NCBI GenBank assembly: GCA_008828725.1 | Contig: MEHQ01002227.1 | Span: 284,852-348,851 of the forward strand | Source of the DNA: Saccharina japonica | Lineage: Eukaryota; Sar; Phaeophyceae; Laminariales; Laminariaceae | Reading direction: 5' to 3' | DNA: 64,000 bases | Shown here: piece by piece, positions 33,733 through 42,265 of the stretch | Numbering within the stretch: the stretch's first letter is position 1 | Layout of the letters: each line of letters starts with the position of its first letter | Translations under genes and position numbers: made by a program | The notes under the pieces: generated by a model | Seen by the model: the letters and a program-made list of their open reading frames with translations, nothing else | What the model was told of the DNA's origin: nothing | Databases searched by the model: none

Positions 33733-34722
33733 TCAGTCCTGCAACCGTTCCATCTCGCGACGGGTCAGCTCTTCCCAGTTGTTATCGCTATAGCGCACTC
33801 GCCAGTAGCGGTCCCTGTAATCGTACACTTGCCCCTGCAGTCGAAACCCACCGCCAAAGTCTTTCCAGATGGTAAACCCTATCGGAAACAGCGTCAGGGC
33901 TTCGCGGCGACGGAGGGCAGGGGCACGAGGAGTAGCTGAGACTGGGGTCGTGTCTTTTGTCGGGTCGGGGTTGTACAAGTGCCAAAGTGCGATAAAACCG
34001 TCCAACTGCAAGGGTGTAAAACTCTGTAGCACGTCATTCTCAGTCCGCCATCCTGTCTCTACTCCCTCTCTCGATCTCCCCTTGTACTCCCATCTCGCGG
34101 TGCCTGAGGCAGTGGTCGTCTTGCGGCAGCTAACGAGCGAATCGAACAAGGACGAATTGACTCCTTCTACTGGCCGTTTGAAATCCGCGCCCCACGCATA
34201 CTGTGCAAACTCGTCTGCTAAGGAGTGTCTCAGTGTCAGGGGTCTGAGGTGATACGGCTTTACGTCTGCTGTGGATACATTTCGGGTGCGTTGTTTTCTG
34301 CCTCGCATCGTTACTTGTACGCTAAGGCCTGTCTGTAATACTTCCGTGACCCTCCAAGGGCCTGTGTAGTGGTCGTGCTGCAGCTTCTTTCCTCTGCTGT
34401 CGCGGTGCCTGCTGCTATCTGACTCGCGCACCAGCACGAGGCTTCCCTTTTCGGCAGTCACTCCGGCTGATGGTCTCGAGATGGCCGCGTTGGCGCGGGC
34501 TCGCGCGGCCACTCTCTGGTTGTCGCGTTTCTCGAGCGCTAGGCGGACCTCTCGGAGGTTCTGTTTGCGGCGTTCCACGAAGTTGTCTAGGCCGCCGCTC
34601 TGGTCTGTCTCGTCTGACAGGGGTACCAAGGAGTCTAACGACGTGCGGGGTTTGCGACCGAACAGCAACTCGAAAGGCGTCATGTTAGAGGGTAGCGACA
34701 CATCTGGTAGAGTGCGCTTGAT
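33733..34722 (-). pseudogene. Integrase C-terminal region with Tudor/chromo-like end
   Basis: Same frame as the integrase ORF to its right but separated by TAG at 34723-34725. An ATG at 34701 opens 322 codons. The early part, MTPFELLFGRKPRTSLDSL, is the conserved segment after the integrase catalytic core. A basic region and then VLVRESDS...GPWRVTEVLQTGLSVQV, a GPY/F-like module, follow. The C-terminus, VYDYRDRYWRVRYSDNNWEELTRREMERL, resembles a small Tudor/chromo-type barrel that could target integration to chromatin. That role is inferred from other Ty3-type integrases. Confidence 0.7.
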
Positions 34723-35550
34723 CTATATTGCCGGTGATACGTACTCGTCCCATCTCTCGGGCCACGATCTACATAGCTCTGCTAATAGTTCTTGCAGCCA
34801 ACCTCCTAGTCTCTCTACAGAACCCTGACCTCGCGGGTGGTCGGCGGGGCCGAACTTAATGTCTGCATTCATCCAACGGCATACGTGTGTCACTACTTCT
34901 GCTCTGAACTCTCTGCCACCGTCGCAACGTATTACCTTGGGTACTCCGAACGTTAGGCACAGTTCGGTAAGCGCTCGTGCTACACCGATTGCTTGCTTTG
35001 TTTCTAGAGGGAAGCCGAATGGGAACTTGGAGGCTCGATCCACTACCAGTAGAACGTACTTGTTACCTGAAAGAGAGGCTGTGTCTATTTTCAGGATATC
35101 CATCTGTAGTTCGTCCCACGGTTCTAGTGCGCGTCCGGGAAACATGGCCACACGTCTGCTGTTGGGTCGTTTACGTCTCCTGCACCCGCATGACAACACG
35201 CATTGTCGCGTGTCGCGAATGACTGAAGGCCAGTGAAAGTGGTCTAGGACTAAAGCTAACGTGGCTCCTACTCCAGAGTGACCATGCAGAGTGTGTACCA
35301 ACGCGAGTACATCGGCAACCATAGATTCGGGTATGGCTGGTAGTTTCCTACCTTTTCCGTCCGCAAACTTGATTACATCGTTCTCGTCTAGACTATACCC
35401 CGTCCTGTCTACTCCCGTGGCGCTCGCATTGCTATCCTCACACAAACGCTTGCTGGCCTGACCCAGATGAGCGTCGTTTCGTTGCCTTCTCGCGAGGGAT
35501 ACCGGGTTGGTGAGTACCTCGACCGCCCGGTGGATGAACGGTGTCTTTCT
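34723..35550 (-). CDS. Ty3-type integrase, zinc and catalytic domains
   Basis: Shows the HHCC zinc finger (LVHTLHGHSG...LDHFHWP...CVLSCGC) followed by the catalytic triad: MDILKID, VIRCDGGREF and, about 35 residues later, GQGSVERLGG. The enzyme would insert the element cDNA. The frame is +1 relative to the pol frame and remains open upstream through at least 35688. It meets the pol stop in the sequence GGG-TAG-A, where a one-base slip gives uninterrupted reading (see findings). It ends at TAG 34723, inside the normal integrase. Confidence 0.8.
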   Translation of the reverse strand, partial: RKTPFIHRAVEVLTNPVSLARRQRNDAHLGQASKRLCEDSNASATGVDRTGYSLDENDVIKFADGKGRKLPAIPESMVADVLALVHTLHGHSGVGATLALVLDHFHWPSVIRDTRQCVLSCGCRRRKRPNSRRVAMFPGRALEPWDELQMDILKIDTASLSGNKYVLLVVDRASKFPFGFPLETKQAIGVARALTELCLTFGVPKVIRCDGGREFRAEVVTHVCRWMNADIKFGPADHPRGQGSVERLGGWLQELLAELCRSWPERWDEYVSPAI

Positions 35551-38500
35551 ACCCGACGACAGCGGCTGCTGAGAGCACTTCTCCCAAGTCGTTGTTGCTG
35601 GCGGGGTTTGGGAACGGTGCTGCCGGTGGCGGGGTTGTGGGGGGGGTTGACTCGACCGGCGTGGGGGTGTACGAGCGACTACTTTCAAGGTTCTGCAGTT
35701 CTTCTCCGAGGGGTAGCTGGGCGTCGCCTAGGGGACGCAGTCGTACGGAGGGAGTGCGAATCCTGCGACCGCGGCGTAGCGTAGGGTCTATATCTAGCGC
35801 GACACACATCGCAAAGGGCAGGGCTTGTAGGGCAAGCAAGGACGCGTCGTTAGCATCCAGAGTGGACGTCTCTAAAGGTGGGTCGGTGGGCGCGGCACTG
35901 GAGGGGGGCTCGCCACTGTCGGTAGCGTCGGAACCTACCGCGTCTATTTCCGCCAGTCTAATCCCATCCAGACTCGGCCCTCGGGGCCCTACGAACTTGG
36001 ATGGTGCTCCAGAAGTAAAATCGTCTGGAAAAGAGTCGTCTACATCGGCCTGAGGGACCAGTACGTGCGGAAGCCGTGACAGGGCATCTGGCAAGACATG
36101 TAGTACTCCTGCTCGCCATTCCAAAATCATGTCATATTCCGCGAGCCTGAGGGCCCATCTGTGTAACTTGGGGCACAGGTCGCGACTTCGAAACAGCCAG
36201 GTTATCGCGGAACAGTCGGTCACTACCTTAAACTGTCTACCGGCTAAATATGGTCGAAAGTGGTCTACCGCCCACAACACCCCCATGCATTCTCTCTCGG
36301 TGGGGCCTCTACGGGCGTCTGTGCGGGAGAACCTGTGACTGGCAAAAGCAATAACGCGAGGCGTACCGTCGATGGTCTGCATGAGTACTGCCCCGGCGCC
36401 TATTGTGCTAGCGTCAGTGTGTAGTTCGAACGTGTTGTCGAGGTCAGGGAAGGCAAGTACCGTGGGTGAGGCTAGAGTCGATCGTAACGACTGAAACACT
36501 TCCTCTTCGTCCGTGTCCCAATTAATGAGCCGCTTGCGGGCGCGTTTAGACGCGAAGTCTCTATTGCGAAGGATGTTAGTAAGAGGGGCGGCTGTCAGAC
36601 TATAGTTGGGTACAAACTGTCGTAGGTAGCCCGTCAGGCCCAAGAATGTTCGGAGTTCCTCGACTGTCTGGGGTCTAGGCATGTGGGCGATAGCTTCTAG
36701 CTTGGTCGGTGCGGGTTGTAAGCCGGTGCTGTCAATGATCATGCCGAGGAATTCTTGGGAGGAGGATCCAAAAATACACTTCGCGAAATTGACTGACAAG
36801 CCCGCTGCCAAAAGGCGGGTCAGGACAAGTACGAGTGTGACTAAATGCTCCTCCCAGGTGTTGCTCGCGACGAGAATGTCGTCTAGCCAACTAAACACCC
36901 CATCTAGGCACCCCAGCGCTGACTTTACCCTCCGCGTGAACGCGGAAGGCAGAACTGTCAAACCGAAACCCGCTCTAGTGAACTCATACAGCAACCCGTC
37001 TGCATCACGAAACGCGGTTTTGTGGCGGTCTTTCTCTGCAATTTCGATCTGGTGGAAACCGGAAGCCAGGTCTAGCTGCGTGAAATACCGTTTGCCTTTT
37101 AACCCATCGAAGATGGTTTGCATGTCGCCAAGTCCCCCGCTGTCTGATACTAAGAGTTTGTTGAGTACCCGCCAGTCAATGCAAAGTCGTAGGGTTCCGT
37201 CTTTCTTGCGTACACACAGGCATTGGGCCGCCCACGGTGAAACCGAAGCACGAATAATACCTCGGTCGAGCAACTTCTGGATCTCTGCTCTGATCATACG
37301 TCGTTCCTCGGGGGAGAAGCGACGTTGCTTGGCGGCGAAGGGGGTGCACGACTCGTTGATCAAGGGAAGTTCTAGCTCACCGTTTAAACAGGCCGGCACT
37401 CGTTTGGGGTCTACTGGGAACAGACCATCGGCGATGAAAGCTTCAAGTATGCTGATGAGCCGTTGTTTCTGCAGGGCTCCTAGGGTCCCGAGGTTGGCAT
37501 CGGCTGCCAGTACCTTGGTCGCCAATTCTATGCTCGGAACAGACGACGCGTCGAGGGCTTGCAGGGGGAGAGGTAGATCAACTGTGGAGGGGGCCTCGTC
37601 GAACAACGACTCGAATCGCGCGGCATCTCGTACGTTAAGAGCTATCATTCGAGCTATCACACCGTTACCTTTGACCTCGGCGTTCTCCTTGCTGCGATTG
37701 ACCAGTTTACAGTACACCGGGGATCCCGGCCACCACCACAACACTGCTCGCGCAACCCCTACTAGTGCTCCCTTCCTTAGATCGAATCGTTCTGTAGGCA
37801 ACATAAGCACCAGCTGTCTATCTTGCGGTTGGGGCCCTACTGCTGCTGTTTCTATCGCTATACTGGTGAAACCGCCTACCGTGGTAGACTCCGCGTCCTG
37901 CCTAACATCCCATTCTAAAGTACTCTCATCCTCCCAAGCGATGTCGTGGTAACTCGGGTGGACGTTGTGTGTCAGAGCTGGGGCAGTGGTTTCTGAGTCA
38001 GAGGTTAGTGGGGGCGAAGTATCAGGTGCGGCAGTAGCAGTCAGTAAGTAGAACCGGTCTCGTGCTGTGCTGAGGGGGTTGAGTGGTGTGTCTAGGACGG
38101 AGGTGTGAAAAGGTACCCAGGGTGCTGACGGTACCGGTCTAAAACCCTTGTCAGGTGTGAATTCCAACGTGCTGCAGTTACTCCGAAAGAAATCTGCACC
38201 AAAAATGAAACCGTACGGGAGGTCTTCCACGACGCGAACCGCCACGTCTCGAACCCGCGAATCTGATTCCAACAGTACCGGTACCACCACTGAACCCAAA
38301 ATACGCATGGGAGGGGTCTCGCTATCTGATGGGTTCGAGGCTTCGAGGGCCCCGGCGCTACTCGTGTCTATTCCTCGTCGCAGGAGCTTCTGAAGACTGC
38401 GCCATAATGCAAGTGAGATGTAAGTGCCTCCCCCTGCACTATCTAGTAGGATCTCGACTGGCCAGGGCCGGCGTCGTCTACGGCGGTGGCAAATCTGACC

Positions 38501-38602
38501 CCGTACCCACAACTGGTCTCTTACCCGTCCTTGCTGTGCTGCAACTGGTGACGTGGTAGCAAGGCGATGTCTGTTCCCCAGGTCCTCACCCGCGGCGCGT
38601 CT
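35549..38602 (-). CDS. Ty3-type pol: protease, reverse transcriptase, RNase H
   Basis: Open in the gag frame from the gag TGA down to TAG at 35549. Counting from 38512: protease with LLDSAGGGTYIS near residue 24 (DSA rather than DTG/DSG at the active site). Reverse transcriptase at about 400-570 with YFTQLDLASGFHQI, GFGLTVLPSAF and WLDDILVAS near 544 (Trp replaces the common Tyr of YxDD). RNase H at about 695-815 with TDAS, TERECMGV, VTDCSA and PDALSRLP. A long Pro/Ser-rich connection follows. There is no ATG at the start, so expression as a gag-pol fusion by stop readthrough is likely, if functional. Confidence 0.85.
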   Translation of the reverse strand, partial: RRAAGEDLGNRHRLATTSPVAAQQGRVRDQLWVRGQICHRRRRRRPWPVEILLDSAGGGTYISLALWRSLQKLLRRGIDTSSAGALEASNPSDSETPPMRILGSVVVPVLLESDSRVRDVAVRVVEDLPYGFIFGADFFRSNCSTLEFTPDKGFRPVPSAPWVPFHTSVLDTPLNPLSTARDRFYLLTATAAPDTSPPLTSDSETTAPALTHNVHPSYHDIAWEDESTLEWDVRQDAESTTVGGFTSIAIETAAVGPQPQDRQLVLMLPTERFDLRKGALVGVARAVLWWWPGSPVYCKLVNRSKENAEVKGNGVIARMIALNVRDAARFESLFDEAPSTVDLPLPLQALDASSVPSIELATKVLAADANLGTLGALQKQRLISILEAFIADGLFPVDPKRVPACLNGELELPLINESCTPFAAKQRRFSPEERRMIRAEIQKLLDRGIIRASVSPWAAQCLCVRKKDGTLRLCIDWRVLNKLLVSDSGGLGDMQTIFDGLKGKRYFTQLDLASGFHQIEIAEKDRHKTAFRDADGLLYEFTRAGFGLTVLPSAFTRRVKSALGCLDGVFSWLDDILVASNTWEEHLVTLVLVLTRLLAAGLSVNFAKCIFGSSSQEFLGMIIDSTGLQPAPTKLEAIAHMPRPQTVEELRTFLGLTGYLRQFVPNYSLTAAPLTNILRNRDFASKRARKRLINWDTDEEEVFQSLRSTLASPTVLAFPDLDNTFELHTDASTIGAGAVLMQTIDGTPRVIAFASHRFSRTDARRGPTERECMGVLWAVDHFRPYLAGRQFKVVTDCSAITWLFRSRDLCPKLHRWALRLAEYDMILEWRAGVLHVLPDALSRLPHVLVPQADVDDSFPDDFTSGAPSKFVGPRGPSLDGIRLAEIDAVGSDATDSGEPPSSAAPTDPPLETSTLDANDASLLALQALPFAMCVALDIDPTLRRGRRIRTPSVRLRPLGDAQLPLGEELQNLESSRSYTPTPVESTPPTTPPPAAPFPNPASNNDLGEVLSAAAVVG

Positions 38603-40933
38603 TCAGGACATGGTCTCGCTGTGTGGATCCTGGCTCAGCTCGTGCGGGTCGATGGATTCCATGGCTTGGCCTGGGTCCTCGCAGCCCACACCCTCCGCCT
38701 CGTCGGTAGTGTCTTCCAGGATCAGGCCAAGCACCGCCGCCGTGTTGTACTGAGTCTCGGTCATCGCGGCCAGGCGACGGCGAGGAGCGTCGCTGCCTGG
38801 CCGGCGAGTCGAAGCCACCTCTTTGTACAGAGCCGCCGGAAAAGGTTCGTGTTGCCACAGGCAGCTGCCTCGGCGGCGGCAGTTGCCCGAGAAAGCGTGC
38901 GCGAAACACACCTTTTGCGTTCGCAGGTAGTCGAGGATGTCTCCCCGGGGTGCCGTCGCCGGAGGTCGCGCTGCGGCGGCCGCAGGCGCTGTAGCGGGGG
39001 CGCCCCCCGTGCGTTCGGCTGGTGATGGAAATGTTCTCCGCGGGGTTGCTGCTGCTCGAGGTTGCTCGAAAGGAACACCGTGCTGACCCGGCGCCGTCGC
39101 GGTCTGGTTCTGGAATGCTGCGACGGTGAGTTGCCTTGCGGTTGGCTGCGAGACTGACCAAGGGTCTGGGGCTAGGGCAGCAAAGGGTTTCGTCGGGGGG
39201 ACAGGCTGCTTCGCTGCGAATGTACCCATTCCTGGGTTCGGCGGGGTAGCAGCAGTGGTGTTAAAGGCAGCGAGGGCCCCGGCGGGTGAGGAGAACATGT
39301 GCCTTACTTCCGTCATCGTAAAAAGTCTGTCTGGTCCGGCGTGCTTAGCTAGTTTCCGCGGCGTTGGTGGAGTTAGGTACGACGCGTTGCGGGCGGATAG
39401 CACGGCGATGAATTCGCGAAACAATCGCTCAGCCGCTTCTCCTCTGAGCTGCATGGCCTCCCCCATGGGGTCGTGCCATTCTACACGCATGGGGCGCAGG
39501 GTGGTCGCTATCAGGTGAACTTTCTCATGCATGAGTCCGCTTACACCTACGCGGTCTAGCGGGTTTGGCAGCAGCACTTCGATGACTCGGTCGTACAGCG
39601 TTGTCATCTCTAGCGGGATAATAAAACGCCAGAAAAACAACTGTTCTGTCACATGCGGTCGCTCTGAGTTGGCTAGAGAGGCACGGAAAGCTAGCAGAAC
39701 GCGGGCTGCTGCGACGGTCCACGCTTCTGCTGGCCTCAGCGCTACCGCCGCCAGAGCCGCTTGTGCGAACTTGACGGCACCCCCTGTTAACGCCTGTTCC
39801 CGGACGAAAAGGCGCAACCAGTCAGTGGCGGTAACGTCGCTGTGGGGTCTCTCTATTACCTCACCCGTGATCAGATAGACCTGGACAGACTCGGCGGTCG
39901 CAAGTTCGTTGCTTACAGACAGGTACTCGTGCGTCAGGTCGGTCAGCAGTTCTACACGGCGGGGTGTGAGTTCGTCGGCTGCTGTGATCCATCTACCCTC
40001 TTTGTGCTGGTCTGCCTCGAGCCGCATGGCTCCTGGATCGACGTTGCGTAGGGTGCTCAATACCTTCTGTTGCAACAAGACGGCGGAGTTAGCGATTGAG
40101 AGTGGTCCAGCGGCTGGGCCGCCGAACACCGGACACACAAGTGCCCCCGAGATCCGTTTACGTACTCTCTCTACCAGTTTCGCAGCTTGATTCGATTCGC
40201 CGCCGTACTGCTTACCGCTATGAAGTTGGGGCACGGCGGTGGAGGGCTGCGAGGAAGGCTGTGCATTGGAGGTACCGCTGACGGGCGAGCGGACGGCAGC
40301 CGGCAAGCGGACGGTGGGCGGCGAGCGGACGGGTGCCTCCCTTCTTTGGCGGTGTCTACCCCGTCGGTCGTTGGCGCTCTCATACCCCGGATCGTCCTGC
40401 TCGTAGTCGTCGCGGCGGCGCCCGCGGTCTGAACGTCGGTAGATTCGGCGAGCAAGTTTACGAGAGCGGGCGTCTGAGAGGGCCGGTGAGAGTGAGCGGG
40501 TGCGCCGGCGGCGGCGCTGCCGATTCTCTGAACGGCTCCGTGAACGAGAGCGGTCAGAGTCGGATCTATCAAAGCTCCGGCTGCGGCGACGGTGACGGCG
40601 GCGGCGGTGGTCAGAGTCTGATCTGTAGTCGATACTGCTGCGGCGAGGGCGGCTGCGGCTACGGCTACGGCTACGGCCACGGCTACGACTACGGCTACGG
40701 CTACGGCCACGGCTACGGCTACGGCTACGGCTACGGCCACGGCTACGGCCACGGCCACGGCCACGGCTACGGCTACGGCGGCGCCGGTTCTCCGACCGAG
40801 AGCGGTCCGCAGCGGAGTCGCGACGACTGCTACTGCTGCGGCTGCCGGAGTTACCCACTGAACGCGGGTTTCGGGACTGGAGCTGAGGGGGCGGGTCGCC
40901 CGCACCGTATCCCTGTTCGCGGGGCGTAGACAT
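38603..40933 (-). CDS. gag-like protein with Arg/Ser-rich N-terminus and CCCH finger
   Basis: ATG at 40931-40933 opens 776 codons ending in TGA (38603-38605). Residues about 25-160 are a dense RS/SR repeat like the domain of splicing factors, encoded by a hexamer tandem repeat at 40655-40785. A Pro/Gln-rich part and a helical capsid-like region follow (about 260-560, with HVTEQLFFWRFIIPLEMTTLYDRVIEVLLP). Near residues 676-696 CFAHAFSGNCRRRGSCLWQH fits CX8CX5CX3H, a CCCH finger in place of the usual CCHC knuckle. Pol continues in the same frame after the TGA. Confidence 0.75.
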   Translation of the reverse strand: MSTPREQGYGAGDPPPQLQSRNPRSVGNSGSRSSSSRRDSAADRSRSENRRRRSRSRGRGRGRSRGRSRSRSRSRGRSRSRSRSRGRSRSRSRSRPRRSSIDYRSDSDHRRRRHRRRSRSFDRSDSDRSRSRSRSENRQRRRRRTRSLSPALSDARSRKLARRIYRRSDRGRRRDDYEQDDPGYESANDRRGRHRQRREAPVRSPPTVRLPAAVRSPVSGTSNAQPSSQPSTAVPQLHSGKQYGGESNQAAKLVERVRKRISGALVCPVFGGPAAGPLSIANSAVLLQQKVLSTLRNVDPGAMRLEADQHKEGRWITAADELTPRRVELLTDLTHEYLSVSNELATAESVQVYLITGEVIERPHSDVTATDWLRLFVREQALTGGAVKFAQAALAAVALRPAEAWTVAAARVLLAFRASLANSERPHVTEQLFFWRFIIPLEMTTLYDRVIEVLLPNPLDRVGVSGLMHEKVHLIATTLRPMRVEWHDPMGEAMQLRGEAAERLFREFIAVLSARNASYLTPPTPRKLAKHAGPDRLFTMTEVRHMFSSPAGALAAFNTTAATPPNPGMGTFAAKQPVPPTKPFAALAPDPWSVSQPTARQLTVAAFQNQTATAPGQHGVPFEQPRAAATPRRTFPSPAERTGGAPATAPAAAAARPPATAPRGDILDYLRTQKVCFAHAFSGNCRRRGSCLWQHEPFPAALYKEVASTRRPGSDAPRRRLAAMTETQYNTAAVLGLILEDTTDEAEGVGCEDPGQAMESIDPHELSQDPHSETMS
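40655..40785. repeat. Hexamer repeat encoding the RS domain
   Basis: Tandem CGGCTA/CGGCCA hexamers on the plus strand. The minus-strand frame reads alternating Arg and Ser (or Gly). Confidence 0.9.
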
Positions 40934-41463
40934 TACTGTAAAAAAATAACAAAATTAAAACAAAACAAAAACACAACGAGGCGGGCGGATCGGACAGCAA
41001 TGACGGAGTTGGTCAGTGTTGGATCCGGGTTTGTTACATGGAATATGAAAATAAAAATAAAACTACAATGAATAAAATGAAATGAATGAATCATGATATA
41101 AACCATACCATAACAACCGTGACAGTTTTGATCATGATATAAACCATACAATAACAACCGAGCGACGCATACCTGGTACGTACACATACATTTACGCAAA
41201 ACGTAGGTACATGCCGGGCACCCTATTGCATAGTGTAACCTGTGGTTTCAGTCGGGTCTACAGCGTTTCAGTCGGGTCTACTGCAATCTATTACGACGCG
41301 ATACATCTATCGACCACACTAACGATGTACGCATTGGAGACACCTAGCGGTAAGTCGTACAGTAATTAAGCTAGGAAAGGCGTAGGCTCAAAGGACGCGA
41401 TTGTCGTTCGAGCACCGACCTAATCCAGCAACACGATAGTGGCGGTAAGTCAGCTGTGGAAAC
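40934..41463 (-). other. Leader of the Ty3-type element with two short tandem duplications
   Basis: Sequence between the primer site and the gag ATG, where packaging and dimer signals would lie. A ~40-bp unit starting TCATGATATAAACCATAC occurs twice (41092-41160), and TTTCAGTCGGGTCTAC occurs twice (41247-41281). No reading frame of note. Confidence 0.6.
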
Positions 41464-41491
41464 CCGAGTTCGATTCTCGGATTGGACACCA
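41464..41491 (-). other. tRNA primer-binding site, 28 nt
   Basis: On the plus strand this reads as the complete 3' part of a tRNA. T stem CCGAG/CTCGG encloses the loop TTCGATT, followed by acceptor strand ATTGGAC, discriminator A and CCA. It directly abuts the 5' LTR (41492). The acceptor predicts a tRNA starting GTCCAAT; the amino acid is unknown, and a leucine tRNA would fit that type of end. Most LTR elements pair only 10-18 nt. Confidence 0.8.
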
Positions 41492-41977
41492 TATTACGAA
41501 TCCAGGCTACCTGGGTTGAGGTCTAAAGTCATTGTCACGAGGCAACACATGCAGGTTCTCTAAAAGTTGGTGTGTGTGGCCTGCCAGAGGCCAGGAGCCA
41601 CACATGAGAGGCATGAACCAAGACGAGAACAAAGAATCGAGACATTATGACCAACCTCAATGCCAGCGCAGGACTGGAGTCGACCGAGTCGAGAGGTGTG
41701 CTCCTACGTCTCCAGGAGCGTAGGGCAAGCTTGTGGTACTTCAGGGAAGAGTCCTACGTCTCCAGGAGCGTAGGGCAAGCTTGTGGTACTTCAGGGAAGA
41801 GTCCTCCAAGGGAGATGGATAGATGGTAAGATTTTGCTTATCCTTTGATCGAAGGTGTGACCAAAGGCTTGTGAAGTGAGGAAGAGGGGAAAAGACACCT
41901 CTCTCGGCGGCGGAACTATATTATGAAAACGCCTCTATGTCGTCATAACTCCTGAAGCGGTCAATCCAACCGTAACA
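41492..41977 (-). repeat. 5' LTR (486 bp) of the Ty3-type element
   Basis: Matches 32640-33075 with about eight substitutions and an extra tandem copy of a 50-bp segment (about 41754-41803). The length difference of 50 is fully explained by that duplication. It should carry the element's promoter and polyadenylation signals, which I could not pinpoint. Confidence 0.93.
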
Positions 41978-42026
41978 TACCTACCGTACCTAAACCTTAG
42001 GTAAGGTATCGAGGTCCGTACCTAAC
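41978..42026. repeat. Family 2 hairpin cluster, continuation
   Basis: Resumes the unit broken at 32639: TACCTACCGTACCTAAACCTTAGGTAAGGTATCGAGG and the following GTACCTAAC, where the next insertion lies. Confidence 0.85.
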
Positions 42027-42188
42027 CAAAGATGTCGGGAGACATGTCAAGCAAGGCAAAACATGCGCTGTCAAGGGTGTAGGGCCGAAGTTTTCCACAC
42101 TAAAACCTAGTAGTTCGGTGTCAGGCACGGCATGTCAAGGCAAAGTTGCTGTCTGTCAAGGTTGAAAGTCCTGTCTCCCGACATCTTT
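42027..42188. mobile_element. 162-bp miniature element with 9-bp target duplication
   Basis: Terminal inverted repeats AAAGATGTCGGGAGACA (left, 42028-42044) and its exact complement (right, 42172-42188) enclose non-coding sequence with several TGTCAAGG words. GTACCTAAC occurs directly before (42018-42026) and after (42189-42197), and an intact unit has it only once, so it is a 9-bp target duplication. A 9-bp duplication is typical of Mutator-like transposons. One extra C lies at the left junction. Confidence 0.75.
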
Positions 42189-42265
42189 GTACCTAACGTA
42201 CCTACAACTTAGGTAAGGTTTTTGAGGCCGTACCTAAGTGCGGGTACGGGTGTGTACCCGGGTAC
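42189..42265. repeat. Family 2 hairpin cluster, continuation
   Basis: GTACCTAACGTACCTACAACTTAGGTAAGG and a CCCGGGTAC-bearing module, then the pattern stops until about 43210. Confidence 0.75.

Larger units (their letters stand above)
32640..41977 (-). mobile_element. Near-complete Ty3-type LTR retrotransposon, 9338 bp
   Basis: On the minus strand: 5' LTR (41977-41492), 28-nt primer site, leader, gag, protease-reverse transcriptase-RNase H, integrase, polypurine tract, 3' LTR (33075-32640). RNase H before integrase is the Ty3/gypsy order. Flanking TACC duplications (32636-32639, 41978-41981) mark the target site, and joining the flanks restores a normal hairpin-repeat unit. The LTRs differ at about eight positions plus one 50-bp duplication, so the insertion is young. 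Three stop or frame breaks interrupt the coding region. Confidence 0.93.

Noticed and set aside
36681..37952. 423-codon plus-strand open frame
   Set aside because: Antisense shadow of the pol gene, whose minus-strand frame has clear catalytic motifs. No motif in the plus-strand translation.
40333..40929. Plus-strand frame encoding a Gly/Tyr/His-rich repeat protein
   Set aside because: It is the exact antisense of the RS hexamer array in the retrotransposon gag, and frame openness follows from the hexamer period.
41464..41491. tRNA gene 3' half as a real tRNA gene
   Set aside because: Only the T-arm and acceptor 3' strand are present, no complementary GTCCAAT start exists upstream, CCA is encoded, and the position directly beside the LTR fits a primer-binding site.
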